Shown: one piece after another, positions 46,201 through 54,907 of the stretch
How positions within the stretch are numbered: position 1 is the stretch's first letter
Layout of the letters: the number at the start of each line of letters is the position of its first letter
DNA from: Pseudomonadota bacterium
GTDB taxonomy: Bacteria > Myxococcota_A > Polyangia > Polyangiales > Polyangiaceae
NCBI GenBank assembly: GCA_023428245.1
Contig: JAEYYX010000121.1
Coordinates: forward strand, 1-64,000
Direction of reading: 5' to 3'
Length of the DNA: 64,000 nucleotides
The notes under the pieces: generated by a model
The model's database searches: none
Told to the model about the DNA's origin: nothing
Seen by the model: only the letters and a program-made list of their open reading frames with translations
Translations under genes and position numbers: made by a program

Positions 46201-47152
46201 CAAGGCGCACTAACTCGCGCTCGATCTCAGGATCTGAAAGGCCGAGCGACCGCGCTCGCTCGAGTTCCACCCGCGCTCGCTGCGCTTCACCGAGCTCGAG
46301 CGAGATGGCCGCTAAGCGAAGCCTGAGGCGCGCCACGATCTCGGGCTCACCTACCTCCAGGAGTGCAGCTTCGTAGGCCGCTTCAGCCTGTTTGAAAGCT
46401 CCACGGTCTCGATAGCTGTCGCCCAGGGACCAGGCTTCTCTAGGTTCAGCGATAGTGAGCTCGCGCTGGTACCCCGCTGCGCCCGCGTCATCTCCTCCGG
46501 CAAGAGCGAGCTCCCTGAGCCTCGTCAGGAGCTCGACCCGCTCGGTGGGCCGCACGGTCGTCCGAGCGCCTTCGAGCAAGGAGCGAGCGGCCGCGGGGTC
46601 GAGATCAGCAAGGAGAACGTAGGCGTCGAGGCGCTCCGGCGCGCTCGCTTTCGCCTTCTCGAACCAGACTTGAGCGCTCTCCTTGTCACCTTTCATCCAC
46701 TCAAGACGCCCAGAGAGGAGCTCCGCCGCGTACCTGCGATCGAGATCGGATCCGCGGAGATCACGCTCGAGACGTTCTGTGAGCTCTTTGAGAGTCGGGT
46801 CCTGGTCTCTCAGTGTCTCGACGAGCTTTTTCAGCACGACGGAATCACGGGGCCCCCGGAGCAAGGACGCGTAGAGTCCCTCCGGGAAAGTGTCTCGAAC
46901 CCTCGCCCGGCGCGCCTCGCGAGCTTCGGCCTCCTTGGCCGCTTTCGCCCCGCTTGATTCGACCGCGCTCCCCGGAGCGCGCGCGCCCCCGCGCGGCGCG
47001 CTTTGCGCTGGGACCCCCGACGCCGAAGAGGGGCGCTTGCGTCCGGAAGGAGAAAATTGCGCATGCGCTTCCCCCCCGAGCGCGCCCCCACCCAGCACCA
47101 GGACGCACAGCGCCGTCTGGAGGAGAAGGGGGGTACATCGCACTCGGCACAC
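43250..47152 (-). CDS. very large exported TPR/HEAT-repeat protein
   Basis: 1300 residues from a GTG start (47150-47152). A signal peptide (LLLQTALCVLVLGGGALGGEAHA|QF) is followed by a low-complexity Ser/Pro/Gly segment. About 800 residues of TPR-like repeats come next (for example LGDSYRDRGAFKQAEAAYEA, ASDALLLLR, RAEALEGLGRAREALESVE). The C-terminal third is HEAT-like (EEALSALIEVLKES, RISLALGLAKASDPRTTRALL, LATRAARRIVEEGDAESRAWL). No enzyme motif is found. Probably a periplasmic or surface scaffold. It converges on pepA with 28 bp between stops and diverges from the flippase-like gene 117 bp away. Confidence 0.78.
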   Translation of the reverse strand: MCRVRCTPLLLQTALCVLVLGGGALGGEAHAQFSPSGRKRPSSASGVPAQSAPRGGARAPGSAVESSGAKAAKEAEAREARRARVRDTFPEGLYASLLRGPRDSVVLKKLVETLRDQDPTLKELTERLERDLRGSDLDRRYAAELLSGRLEWMKGDKESAQVWFEKAKASAPERLDAYVLLADLDPAAARSLLEGARTTVRPTERVELLTRLRELALAGGDDAGAAGYQRELTIAEPREAWSLGDSYRDRGAFKQAEAAYEAALLEVGEPEIVARLRLRLAAISLELGEAQRARVELERARSLGLSDPEIERELVRLEIERARSERQLEALAQTYCAEKSDLPTLGYLARALEADGLSSQALVCHRRATALAPADVELARGFAEFLERAGDLRGAREAHQTVLRLSPSDLLASVRVLELMGALGERERLEQEFQRALARVGGADEKLSIVDLCLSSLDGPACERLEKSLLQKTQDRGVLYELGSRRYLAGDRAIAREAWLKARGPNPDGPALSRYADVLIDHELIEEGLLAHDQARARAQGDPKVLRARALALSRTMTLERPLETERRALAVAAWLELALDDKLRGNERAEAARHVVRLWSRAQSLEGETERLREQYESGRADRARAELFLEALEALGQREEADRVLTALARKSPFDPSLEARKARSRGGGRDGAGALASSPAPESEATTLRLRDVAKNSLLRGKMVEALEASEGLVRAAPRDVSALLLRAEALEGLGRAREALESVEMAFRLEPRRPAVLLKKAALLLQEGRVREAAQLYLNVLGVSKSPEEFAAASDALLLLRTKAGPDATQILLAVEEQAVRAFAARPDHPGYRALILALYESLFPPEAVAESNTLAHLQVVRGRARLPLLTILARGTDEERARAAGILARVGGTESVRSLLDYALSGAPHDVTCPLIERIGSSGDEEALSALIEVLKESESYAPRLRISLALGLAKASDPRTTRALLQVRSSNVPAVETIAWLALAARGEALPSSSPLPLAAISRASRFLALGPTGGFHGRDEVPLVRAAHLVGRALAEARERSSASPGESVSAPMLSAELRKAIAGAAVDSEALLQKAAHRALGVALGEPFGPWLPESLCDGSMDLEAWALELVSRQTEIPAGGFELVRGELATVLRARLIDDTPLREVALRRLSRKFEGYSGWPDELKRRLAHELKAELEPLTMSPKASLRSAALDALPFPTSELPVARKALQEMLSDPSLELATRAARRIVEEGDAESRAWLRRALSERRSWAFQKRVAEMIRDKSPSDPELARLLESGKAQSQVESGSLRRR

Positions 47153-47269
47153 CTCGTCATCTTAGCGCGTGCCCAGAAAAGGCCGAGCCGAAAACCCGGG
47201 TTCATCGAGGGCCCCTTCTTGACTATAGCGTCCGCACCCTATGAGCCGCGCCTGCGAGAAACGAACCCC

Positions 47270-48214
47270 ATGAAGCGACCTGCTCTGGGCCGTGTGCTGC
47301 GGGGGCTCTTGTTTCTCGCGGCGCTCGCCTTCGTGCTCAAGACAGCCTACGGCCTTTCACAGGCCTGGGGCTCCCACGCAATCCAGGTCGACGGGACTTG
47401 GCTCGGCGTCGCGCTCGCTTTGAACTCGGCCGCTCTCTACGCCCAAGGCCTGGCCTTCTTGGCCATTCTTTCGAGTTGGCTCGGGCGGCCCCTCGACCGG
47501 AAACCGGCGCTCTCCGTCTTTTTCGCCTCCCAGCTCGCCCGCTACACACCCGGGAAGGTCGGCCTGCCGGGAGTCCGACTTGCCCACGTCACGGCGCTCG
47601 GCGGTTCGAAGCAGCAGGTCCTCGTCGGAACCATCGTCGAAGTCCTCGTCTGGTTGTCGGTCGGAGGTCTGACTGGCGTTCTCTTCTTCGCAGCCTTCCC
47701 CTTCGTCTGGATCGCGCCGGGAACCACGCCTCAGTTCGTCCTCGTCGGCCTGTCGATTCTGCTTTCCGTCCTCGGATTCAAGCTGGCAGCGCTCAACTGG
47801 GCTTTGGTGCGCCGATTTGTCTCCCGCCTGATCCCGTCTTTTGTCCCGCGCCTCGACGGACCGAAAGATACGAGCCCGCTCGCTCCTCCTTCGAGCGTAG
47901 GTTGGTTCCTCGCTCATTGGGTGCTCACTATCGCTACCGGCGGCGCGCTCTGTCTCGCGATTCACGGGCCGGTCGCAGTCGCCATCCCCGCGGGCACGAC
48001 CCTCGTCCTCGCCATTGTCCTCGGCTTCCTTTCGCTCTTTGCGCCGGGAGGTGTAGGGATCCGTGAGGCAGTCCTCGCTACCTGCGCCGCTCCCCTTGTC
48101 GGCGCCAAAGAGGCCACCGTGCTCGGAATCCTGGCGCGGATCGTCTCGCTCGTCGCAGAAATTCTTCTTTGGGCCGGCAGCCGCATCCTCGCCCGACGAG
48201 CTGCAGGTTCTTGA
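47270..48214 (+). CDS. flippase-like membrane protein (YbhN/UPF0104, LPG synthase TM type)
   Basis: 314 residues from ATG 47270, which begins MKRPALGRVLRGLLFLAAL. The frame runs upstream to 47003, but over the opposite-strand gene. About eight transmembrane segments are visible. Family pattern: the loop SQLARYTPGKVGLPGVRLAHV and later FAPGGVGIREAVLA with its Gly-rich GVG and acidic residue. The family shares the transmembrane part of lysylphosphatidylglycerol synthase, and its members are linked to lipid flipping or envelope glycolipid transport. The substrate is unknown. It is convergent with the DUF808 gene. Confidence 0.85.
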   Translation: MKRPALGRVLRGLLFLAALAFVLKTAYGLSQAWGSHAIQVDGTWLGVALALNSAALYAQGLAFLAILSSWLGRPLDRKPALSVFFASQLARYTPGKVGLPGVRLAHVTALGGSKQQVLVGTIVEVLVWLSVGGLTGVLFFAAFPFVWIAPGTTPQFVLVGLSILLSVLGFKLAALNWALVRRFVSRLIPSFVPRLDGPKDTSPLAPPSSVGWFLAHWVLTIATGGALCLAIHGPVAVAIPAGTTLVLAIVLGFLSLFAPGGVGIREAVLATCAAPLVGAKEATVLGILARIVSLVAEILLWAGSRILARRAAGS

Positions 48215-48232
48215 CCGAAATTCCCCGAAGGC

Positions 48233-49126
48233 TCAGTCTTTCTGTCCGGGTCCACTGCGACGGAAGAGCGCTCTGACAGCGCTCGTGACGAGAACAAGGA
48301 GCGAACCTACCGCCGCCCCCACTACAAGCGGATAAAGCGTCCCCAGCACAACCTGCGTTTCGGTCGCCGCTTCACCGAGCCGGGCCAGAAACGGAACGCC
48401 ATGGGCCACGATCCCTCCCCCGACGAGGAACATGGCGATCGTCCCCGCAATCCCGAGCAGCTTCATGAGCGGAGCGGCCGAGCGCACCAAACCGCGGCCG
48501 AACATCTGGCTCACGGCGGATTGCCTTTTGAGCAAGAGAAGCCCGAGGTCGTCGAGTTTGACGATTGCAAGCACGAGCCCATACACGCCCACAGTCATGG
48601 CCAGGGCGATCGTGACCAGAGCCGCGATTTGTGAGCCGAGAGGATATTCGGTCATGGTGCCGAGAGCGATGACGATGATCTCGGCGGACAGGATAAAGTC
48701 CGTGCGAATCGCCCCGCGCACACGGGCCTTCTCGAAGGCTTCGGGATCGCTCTTTGCTAGCTCCTCCGCCGCATCGCTCTCCGGCGTATGATGAAAGATC
48801 TTCTCGGCGATCTTCTCGGCCCCTTCGTAGCAAAGGTAAGCGCCCCCGAGCATGAGCAAGATCACAACCAAAGGAGGATAGACCGCCGTGATCAAGATCG
48901 CAGCCGGAACCAAGATCGCCTTGTTGACCAATGAGCCTTGAGCCACTTTGAGGACCACGGGCAGCTCCCGATTCGCGGGAGCACCCGCCACCTGCTCTGC
49001 GTTCAAAGCTAGGTCGTCGCCGAGAACCCCTGCGGTCTTCTTGGCCGCGACTTTGGTCATCAGTGAGACGTCATCGAGCAGACTCGCGATGTCGTCGATC
49101 AGAGAAAGTAAGCTCGTCCCGGCCAT
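48233..49126 (-). CDS. DUF808 (YedI-like) membrane protein
   Basis: 297 residues. The N-terminus MAGTSLLSLIDDIASLLDDVSLMTKVAAKK broken by no signal peptide is characteristic of the DUF808 family. AGVLGDDLALNAEQVAG follows, then several transmembrane segments (ILVPAAILITAVYPPLVVILLML, LSAEIIVIALGTM, ALVTIALAMTVGVYGLVLAIV, and two near the C-terminus). Length matches the family. The function of the family is not established. It is downstream of the GT2 and DUF2079 genes on the same strand. Confidence 0.9.
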   Translation of the reverse strand: MAGTSLLSLIDDIASLLDDVSLMTKVAAKKTAGVLGDDLALNAEQVAGAPANRELPVVLKVAQGSLVNKAILVPAAILITAVYPPLVVILLMLGGAYLCYEGAEKIAEKIFHHTPESDAAEELAKSDPEAFEKARVRGAIRTDFILSAEIIVIALGTMTEYPLGSQIAALVTIALAMTVGVYGLVLAIVKLDDLGLLLLKRQSAVSQMFGRGLVRSAAPLMKLLGIAGTIAMFLVGGGIVAHGVPFLARLGEAATETQVVLGTLYPLVVGAAVGSLLVLVTSAVRALFRRSGPGQKD

Positions 49127-49246
49127 GCCCTGAGATTAGGACACATCTTGAGATTTCCAGACGTCACCGCTCGGTCCCCGGAAACTAGGCCATGGCATGG
49201 AAGGAGAGATCGTATGGTCCGGGGGCAGCCGGACCTTGCCTAGGCC

Positions 49247-50272
49247 TTACGCGAGGGGGCGAGCGGTAGACTGCGCCTTCGGGGGCTCAAGTCGTTCGGG
49301 GGCGGCATTTGTGCCGATCACCGTGCGCACGTAGTAGGGCGGCTTGTTCTGTGACTCGTGATAGGTGCGCGACACGACGTCGGCCACGAGCCCGAGCGAG
49401 AGCAGCTGCACGCCGACGACGATCAGGAGGATCCCTAGCAAGAGCAGCGGACGATTGCCGATGTCCTCGGCAAAAAACACCTTCTCGAAGACCAAAAAGA
49501 GGCAGACAAGGACCCCGAGGGTTCCGCTCACAATCCCCGCCAAGCCAAAGACCTGCATGGGGCGGACGAGATAGGTCTGCATGAAGCGCACGGTGATCAG
49601 GTCGAGGACGACTCGAATCGTGCGGCCGATTCCGTACTTGGTCGTGCCGAATTTCCGGGCCCGATGGTTCACAGGCAGCTCCACGATGCGCACCCCGACC
49701 CAGTTCGCCACGGCTGGGATGAACCTGTGCATCTCACCGTACAGCCGGAGCTCCTTGGCGACCTCACGGGTCATCGCCTTCAGCGTACAGCCGTAGTCGT
49801 GGAGCGAGACCTTAGTGGTCGTACTGATCAAGCGATTCGCGATCATCGATGGCAGCTTTCGATTGATGAACGCGTCTTTCCGATCTTTCCGCCAGCCTGC
49901 GACGAGATCGAAGCCTTCTTCGATCTTTTGGAGCATCCGCGGAATGTCGGCCGGATCATTCTGCAGATCAGCGTCCATCAGGACCACCCTTTGACCACGC
50001 GAGTAGTCGAGACCAGCCTGGAGAGCCGCTGTCTGCCCAAAGTTCCTCCGGAACGAGACCACAACGAGCTCGGGCGCACGACTCGCAATCTCGGTCAGCA
50101 CCGCAAGGCTCCGATCCTTCGAACCATCGTCGACCAAAATGATCTCGTAAGGGATCCCGAGCGGTGCGATGGCTTCCGTCACCTCCCGAACGAAGTGCGG
50201 GAGGCTCTCCTCCTCGTTGTACACGGGAGCGATGACGGAGAGGGCGATGGGCGCGCCTACGGCGGTCGACAT
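49247..50272 (-). CDS. GT2 glycosyltransferase, polyprenyl-phosphate (ArnC/GtrB/DPM1) type
   Basis: 341 residues from the ATG at 50270-50272 (the open frame continues upstream without resemblance). GT-A motifs: VIAPVYNEEESLPHFV, ILVDDGSKDRS, the nucleotide-binding VLMDADLQNDPADIP, and KDRKDAFINR. Two C-terminal transmembrane segments (about 260-280 and 295-315) place the active site at the cytosolic face of the inner membrane. This architecture fits enzymes that transfer a sugar from a nucleotide sugar to polyprenyl phosphate. The sugar is unknown. It is downstream of the DUF2079 gene by 82 bp. Confidence 0.88.
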   Translation of the reverse strand: MSTAVGAPIALSVIAPVYNEEESLPHFVREVTEAIAPLGIPYEIILVDDGSKDRSLAVLTEIASRAPELVVVSFRRNFGQTAALQAGLDYSRGQRVVLMDADLQNDPADIPRMLQKIEEGFDLVAGWRKDRKDAFINRKLPSMIANRLISTTTKVSLHDYGCTLKAMTREVAKELRLYGEMHRFIPAVANWVGVRIVELPVNHRARKFGTTKYGIGRTIRVVLDLITVRFMQTYLVRPMQVFGLAGIVSGTLGVLVCLFLVFEKVFFAEDIGNRPLLLLGILLIVVGVQLLSLGLVADVVSRTYHESQNKPPYYVRTVIGTNAAPERLEPPKAQSTARPLA

Positions 50273-50354
50273 TGGGGCCTTTTTCCCGGGATCTGTCGGG
50301 CTCGTCAAGCGCGCAAACACCCTCGAGACGCGACATGTTATCCCGCGCGGCTCA

Positions 50355-52769
50355 TCATTGAGGGGGGCTCTCCGCTGATTCCGCCTCTGCTGGCTCTGAC
50401 TCTTCCGCCTCAGCCGCCTCCGAGTCCGCGTCCGGATCGGCGCTCCGGCGCTTGGGTTTCGCTTTGGTTTTTCCGCGCAACTTCCACTCACTGATGACGT
50501 CTTCGTTGTCGTCCGTATCGTGGTCTCGTTTGAAGACGATGAAGGGGCCCTGGCGCGCAAACACCCCATAGTCCCCGCTCTCAAGTCCGTCGAGAATGGA
50601 TTGTTTGGTGCGGTCCAGGCGGAGCCCGCTCTTCTCGGCGACGATGTAATCGACGTCATGATGCCCGCGCCGAAGCGTATAGAAGCCGAGGCGCGACGAG
50701 AGGTGCGCACCGATACGCTCCGTGGTCGCGACCGTCGCCGATTTCGGGATCATCGCCGCCACCACGCGGAGATCTGCCAGCTTCTGGCGATCCTCCGGCG
50801 TCATATGGAACCGGATCTTGTGGTAGCCCGCCGCTAGGGACCCATCCCGCTGGGGGAATGCTCCGTAGTTGTAGGTTAGAGCCAGGGACACGAAACCGAC
50901 CGACAGCGCCGCTGCCGCCTGCCGCGCGTGACCCTTCCCAGAGATACGCTCCGCGTCCCGCCCGATGGCGGCAATGGCTAACGCCGCCGCCATGAATAGA
51001 TAGGGCCCCCAGTGCATGACGTACTGGAAAGAGAACATCAGCGGCGGGTCGTAACTCGTGACGAGCAGAGTAATGATCGCCCCCGGGATAAACGCGGCCC
51101 AGAGATAAAAACGCCGCGCCGGAAGGAACAAGAGCGGCGTCATCAAGTGCAGGATGTACCAGAGCTTCTTCTCGACGAAGATGTGCTTGAGAACGAAGGT
51201 CGGGTTCGTGATCAGGGTGTGAATGACGCCGCCGAACCCCTTGTACGGCAAGGCCCACAGGTCTTCGTACATATTCGGGAACCACCAAGAGCCCGCGTCC
51301 GTCATGATCTTGAACCTGAGGATGATGAACCAGGAGGCCGAGATGCTAAAGATGGCCAACCCGAAGCGCGGGCGATATCCGCTCAAGACGAAGAAAAATC
51401 CCAGGATCGCGAGCGGGAGCGGGATGTCTTCCCGCATGATCAGACATACGAAGAACAGAACCCATGCGGTCTTGTAGCGCTCGGTATCCGCCGCCCAGAC
51501 CAAGCCCATGATGAAGGGCGCGGCGAGCGGGACGAGGTTCATCTCCGTGAAATTCGCCCCGTGCATCGGGTAGTAACAGAGGTAGGCGATGGCGAGGACA
51601 CTGGCGATCCACTCTGGAAGCCGCCGCCGCGCGAAGAGGAACAGCGGAATCGCGCCAAGACCCAAGATGACCGACTGGATGATGAGCAGGGTCTCGGGCC
51701 GGGGGAACACCGCGTAAATGGGCAAGAACAGATAAAGGCCCAGCTTGACGTGGTTCGCGATGTACTTCGCTGGATCGTCCGGGAAGATGACAGTGCTCTG
51801 ATTGAACTTCCCGTGAAGCCCCCCGTAGATCAGGTTGTTGTTGATCCCGAGATCGAAGGTCGCCGTACCCATCATGTGGTGCCAGCGCACTGTGCAGATG
51901 CTCATGAAAATCCCATAAGCAAGGCCCAGGACGACGACGAGCCCTAGCAAGCCGTGGCGACGAACGAAGGGCGGTACTTCCTCGATGAGCGGTGGATCGC
52001 CCGCGAAGAAGTTTTTCACGGACCGCGGCACCCGACTCAAGGACTGGAACAAGAGCACCTCCGCGATCAGGCCGAAGAACAGCGCGATCGGCAGTAGGGT
52101 CTTGTGCTCATTGAACCAGATCTTGTGCTGCCCAAAGACGATCACCGCGGGCAAGAGCATGAGCGGCGACAAGAACCAGGCCCACTCTTCGATCCGAGCA
52201 GCTCGCTCGAGCTGCGCCTCGGCAGTCGCAGGCCGCTTGAACGAAAGCGAACCGTATCCGATACCTGCGCCGAGCGCGCCGCTCGCGATCAACTGAACCA
52301 GAAAAGAGACGCGCACGGGGCCCTCGAGCTCGTTCGACCCGAGCAGCGCCTCGCGCAGTCCCGCGTGGAAGGAAAGCCACGCCCAAGTACAAAGCCCCAT
52401 GCCGAGGAGCCCGAGGACAACCAAAGCGCGACTTGTGCGCGCAAGGAAGATTCCTTTCTGCTCGGCAGTGAGGGGCGGCTCGCTACGCCCCGATCTCTTT
52501 CTGTCCTGAACCCGAGCCCCGGCCTCTCCCGCCTCCACCTCGACCAAGGGCGCGGAGGCCGCGTCCGCCCTACCCTGAGCCCCGCCCTCGGGCGCCGCCA
52601 GAAGGCCTTGCGAATGGGAGTCTGTTTCCTCCGCTCGGCTCAAAGTTGGCTCGGCCCCCTCCGGGCCAAGGCCGCTCTCCGAAGGTTCCGCGGGCGTCTC
52701 GGGCGAACTCGAACCGTCGGCCGGAGCCTTGCTCTCTCGGGGTTCACGGTCGGATGACGGGACACTCAT
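50355..52769 (-). CDS. DUF2079 multipass membrane protein, GT-C-like
   Basis: 804 residues from the ATG at 52767-52769. A disordered acidic Ser/Glu/Pro-rich N-terminal region of about 110 residues comes first, followed by at least ten transmembrane segments. The DUF2079 pattern is visible: a first extracytoplasmic loop with GTATFDLGINNNLIYGG, YLFLPIYAVFPRPETLLIIQSVILG, LFARRRLPEWIASVLAIAYL, and NFTEMNLVPLAAPFIMG. The C-terminal part is a soluble domain, ending in an acidic tail (Asp/Ser/Ala/Glu-rich). DUF2079 proteins resemble GT-C enzymes that use polyprenyl-linked sugars, so the adjacent GT2 may supply its donor. Confidence 0.82.
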   Translation of the reverse strand: MSVPSSDREPRESKAPADGSSSPETPAEPSESGLGPEGAEPTLSRAEETDSHSQGLLAAPEGGAQGRADAASAPLVEVEAGEAGARVQDRKRSGRSEPPLTAEQKGIFLARTSRALVVLGLLGMGLCTWAWLSFHAGLREALLGSNELEGPVRVSFLVQLIASGALGAGIGYGSLSFKRPATAEAQLERAARIEEWAWFLSPLMLLPAVIVFGQHKIWFNEHKTLLPIALFFGLIAEVLLFQSLSRVPRSVKNFFAGDPPLIEEVPPFVRRHGLLGLVVVLGLAYGIFMSICTVRWHHMMGTATFDLGINNNLIYGGLHGKFNQSTVIFPDDPAKYIANHVKLGLYLFLPIYAVFPRPETLLIIQSVILGLGAIPLFLFARRRLPEWIASVLAIAYLCYYPMHGANFTEMNLVPLAAPFIMGLVWAADTERYKTAWVLFFVCLIMREDIPLPLAILGFFFVLSGYRPRFGLAIFSISASWFIILRFKIMTDAGSWWFPNMYEDLWALPYKGFGGVIHTLITNPTFVLKHIFVEKKLWYILHLMTPLLFLPARRFYLWAAFIPGAIITLLVTSYDPPLMFSFQYVMHWGPYLFMAAALAIAAIGRDAERISGKGHARQAAAALSVGFVSLALTYNYGAFPQRDGSLAAGYHKIRFHMTPEDRQKLADLRVVAAMIPKSATVATTERIGAHLSSRLGFYTLRRGHHDVDYIVAEKSGLRLDRTKQSILDGLESGDYGVFARQGPFIVFKRDHDTDDNEDVISEWKLRGKTKAKPKRRSADPDADSEAAEAEESEPAEAESAESPPQ

Positions 52770-52886
52770 GACCCGGGCGTCTACCACGATGCCCTTTCGG
52801 AAGTGTAGGGAGGAGGTCCCCCGGGGCGCGAATTTGTCGCACAGGTGGCCCTTTCGAACCCCAGAAGTCCGCGTTAGAGCGTCGCT

Positions 52887-53813
52887 ATGACCGAGCGCCC
52901 TTCCTCCCGCCCGGCTCGTATCGGCCTCGTCCAAGCGCGAGTCCGTCCGAGCTACGACGAGACGATCGAAAACACCCGAGAAAAAGTGCGAGAGGCGAGC
53001 GCTCGCGGCGCGGAGCTCGTCGTCCTGGGTGAGCTCTTTGCGTCCTACTATTTCTGTCAGACCGAGGACCCAGCTGTGTTCGAAACGGCGGAGTCCCTCG
53101 ACGGTCCAACCGTGACCTCGATGAGCGCCCTGGCACGTGAGCTCGGAATCTCCCTCGTCATCCCCTTCTTCGAGCGCCGCGCCCCAGGTCTCTTCCATAA
53201 CACTTTGGTCATCGCAGGGCCCGATGGACGTCCGCTCGGCGTCTACCGGAAGATGCACATCCCGGACGACCCGCAGTTCATGGAGAAATACTACTTCACG
53301 CCCGGCGACAGCGCCGGGCCTGGCGATGCTCCCGGCGTAGCGGGTTTTGCCGCGTTCCAGACGCCTCGTCTGAAGGTGGGTCCGCTCATCTGCTGGGACC
53401 AATGGTACCCGGAAGCCGCGCGCCTGACGGCCATGAAGGGCTCGGACATCCTCATCTATCCGACCGCTATCGGCTGGCTCCCGAGCGAAAAGCCCACGGA
53501 AGGCGCAGCGCAGCTCTCCGCTTGGCAGACCATGCAGCGCTCCCATGCGATCGCGAATGGAACCTTCGTGGCCGCCGTGAATCGTGTGGGCCAGGAAGGT
53601 TCGAAAGAGACCGGCATCGAGTTCTGGGGCCACTCGTTCATCTGCGATCCGATGGGCCGAGTGCTCGCGGAAGCGGGCGAAGACGAAGAGGTCCTGATCG
53701 CGGACTTGGATCTCCGCGAGATCGAAAACACCCGCAAATGGTGGCCCTTCTTCCGCGACCGTCGAGTCGACGCATACGGAGCGATCACCAAGCGATGGGA
53801 CGAGGATCGATGA
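52887..53813 (+). CDS. aguB: N-carbamoylputrescine amidase
   Basis: 308 residues. A nitrilase-superfamily fold with the full Glu-Lys-Cys triad: E49 in VLGELFAS, K122 in YRKMHIPDD and C169 in LICWDQWYPE. The family-specific stretches MHIPDDPQFMEKYYFTPGD and IYPTAIGWLPSEKP match the AguB/CPA group. It hydrolyses N-carbamoylputrescine to putrescine, CO2 and ammonia in the cytosol. The stop overlaps the start of aguA (ATGA). With aguA it forms the arginine/agmatine route to putrescine. A promoter presumably lies in the 117-bp divergent gap upstream. Confidence 0.96.
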   Translation: MTERPSSRPARIGLVQARVRPSYDETIENTREKVREASARGAELVVLGELFASYYFCQTEDPAVFETAESLDGPTVTSMSALARELGISLVIPFFERRAPGLFHNTLVIAGPDGRPLGVYRKMHIPDDPQFMEKYYFTPGDSAGPGDAPGVAGFAAFQTPRLKVGPLICWDQWYPEAARLTAMKGSDILIYPTAIGWLPSEKPTEGAAQLSAWQTMQRSHAIANGTFVAAVNRVGQEGSKETGIEFWGHSFICDPMGRVLAEAGEDEEVLIADLDLREIENTRKWWPFFRDRRVDAYGAITKRWDEDR

Positions 53814-54907
53814 GCCGCAGCTCGAGCCGCTCGGACGCGCCCGCAGAGCTCGGGTACAGGATGCCCCCCGAGTGGGCACCGCACCGCGCCACCTGGCTCG
53901 CCTTCCCGCACCATCGCACGGACTTTCCCGGAAAACTGAGCGCCGTCGCCTGGACCTTCGCTGAGATGGCGCGGGTACTCACCGAAGGTGAAGCTGTCGC
54001 GCTTCTGGTCAAAGATCGAGCCGAAGAAGAGCGCGCCGCGCGTATGTTCGACGACAACCACGTGAACATGACGCGCCTCGAGCTGGTCCGAGCGGACACG
54101 AACCGCTCCTGGACCCGGGACTCCATGCCCCTCTGGGTGACCCGAGGCCGAGGGAAGAATCGCGACAAGATCGCCGTAAATTTCAGATTTGATGGCTGGT
54201 CCCGCTACCGCGACCATCAGAAGGACGACGCCGCTGGAAAGGCTGTAGCCAGCCGAAGCGTGAAACTCGGTCACTCGAGCGCCACGCGGACGCCCCTGCT
54301 CCCGGACGGAACGCGCGCCGTGCTCGAAGGCGGCTCGATCGATGTGGATGAGTTCGGCACGTTGCTCACGACGCGCGAGTGCCTCCTCACCTCGAAACGT
54401 GCCCGCTTCGGCCGTTACGGCAAAGAGGTTTGTGAGGCGATCCTGAAGGCAGAGCTTGGCGTCGAGAAAGTCCTGTGGCTCGGCACCGGCATCGCCGGGG
54501 ACGACACAAGCGGACACGTCGACGACTTCGCGCGCTTCGCTCCGGGCGGGAAGGTCCTGATCTCGAAAGAAACCCGCAAGAGCGATCCGAACTATGAGCC
54601 CTTGCTCGCCGCTCACAAAGAGCTTCTCAAGACTTCGAACGCCGCCGGGAAAAAGCTCGAAGTGGTCGCGCTCCCGATGCCCCAGGCTGTCGTCTATCGC
54701 GGCGACCGACTGCCCGCGAGCTACGCGAACTTCTACATCGGAAACTCCGCAGTCTTGGTTCCTGTCTTCAACGATCCAAACGACAAAGAAGCCCTCTCCA
54801 TCATCGCCGAAGCCTTCCCTGATCGACCCACCGTCGGAATCTACGCGCGTGACCTCGTGGTCGGACTCGGCACCTTGCACTGCTCTTCGATGCAGGAGCC
54901 CCTCTGA
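53810..54907 (+). CDS. aguA: agmatine deiminase
   Basis: 365 residues from ATG 53810, which overlaps the aguB stop; the open frame extends upstream only inside aguB. It belongs to the agmatine/peptidyl-arginine deiminase (guanidino-group) superfamily. Visible residues: MPPEWAPHRATWLAFPHH near the start, TRDSMPLWV, LEGGSIDVDEFGTLLTT, GDDTSGHVDDFARF with the His-Asp pair, and the terminal GLGTLHCSSMQEP with nucleophile Cys358. It converts agmatine to N-carbamoylputrescine, which AguB then hydrolyses. Its TGA shares one base with the ATG of the HAD gene. Confidence 0.96.
   Translation: MSRSSSRSDAPAELGYRMPPEWAPHRATWLAFPHHRTDFPGKLSAVAWTFAEMARVLTEGEAVALLVKDRAEEERAARMFDDNHVNMTRLELVRADTNRSWTRDSMPLWVTRGRGKNRDKIAVNFRFDGWSRYRDHQKDDAAGKAVASRSVKLGHSSATRTPLLPDGTRAVLEGGSIDVDEFGTLLTTRECLLTSKRARFGRYGKEVCEAILKAELGVEKVLWLGTGIAGDDTSGHVDDFARFAPGGKVLISKETRKSDPNYEPLLAAHKELLKTSNAAGKKLEVVALPMPQAVVYRGDRLPASYANFYIGNSAVLVPVFNDPNDKEALSIIAEAFPDRPTVGIYARDLVVGLGTLHCSSMQEPL

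Noticed and set aside
53456..54880. 474-residue minus-strand frame
   Set aside because: Opposite aguB and aguA, both of which carry full catalytic motifs; shadow frame.
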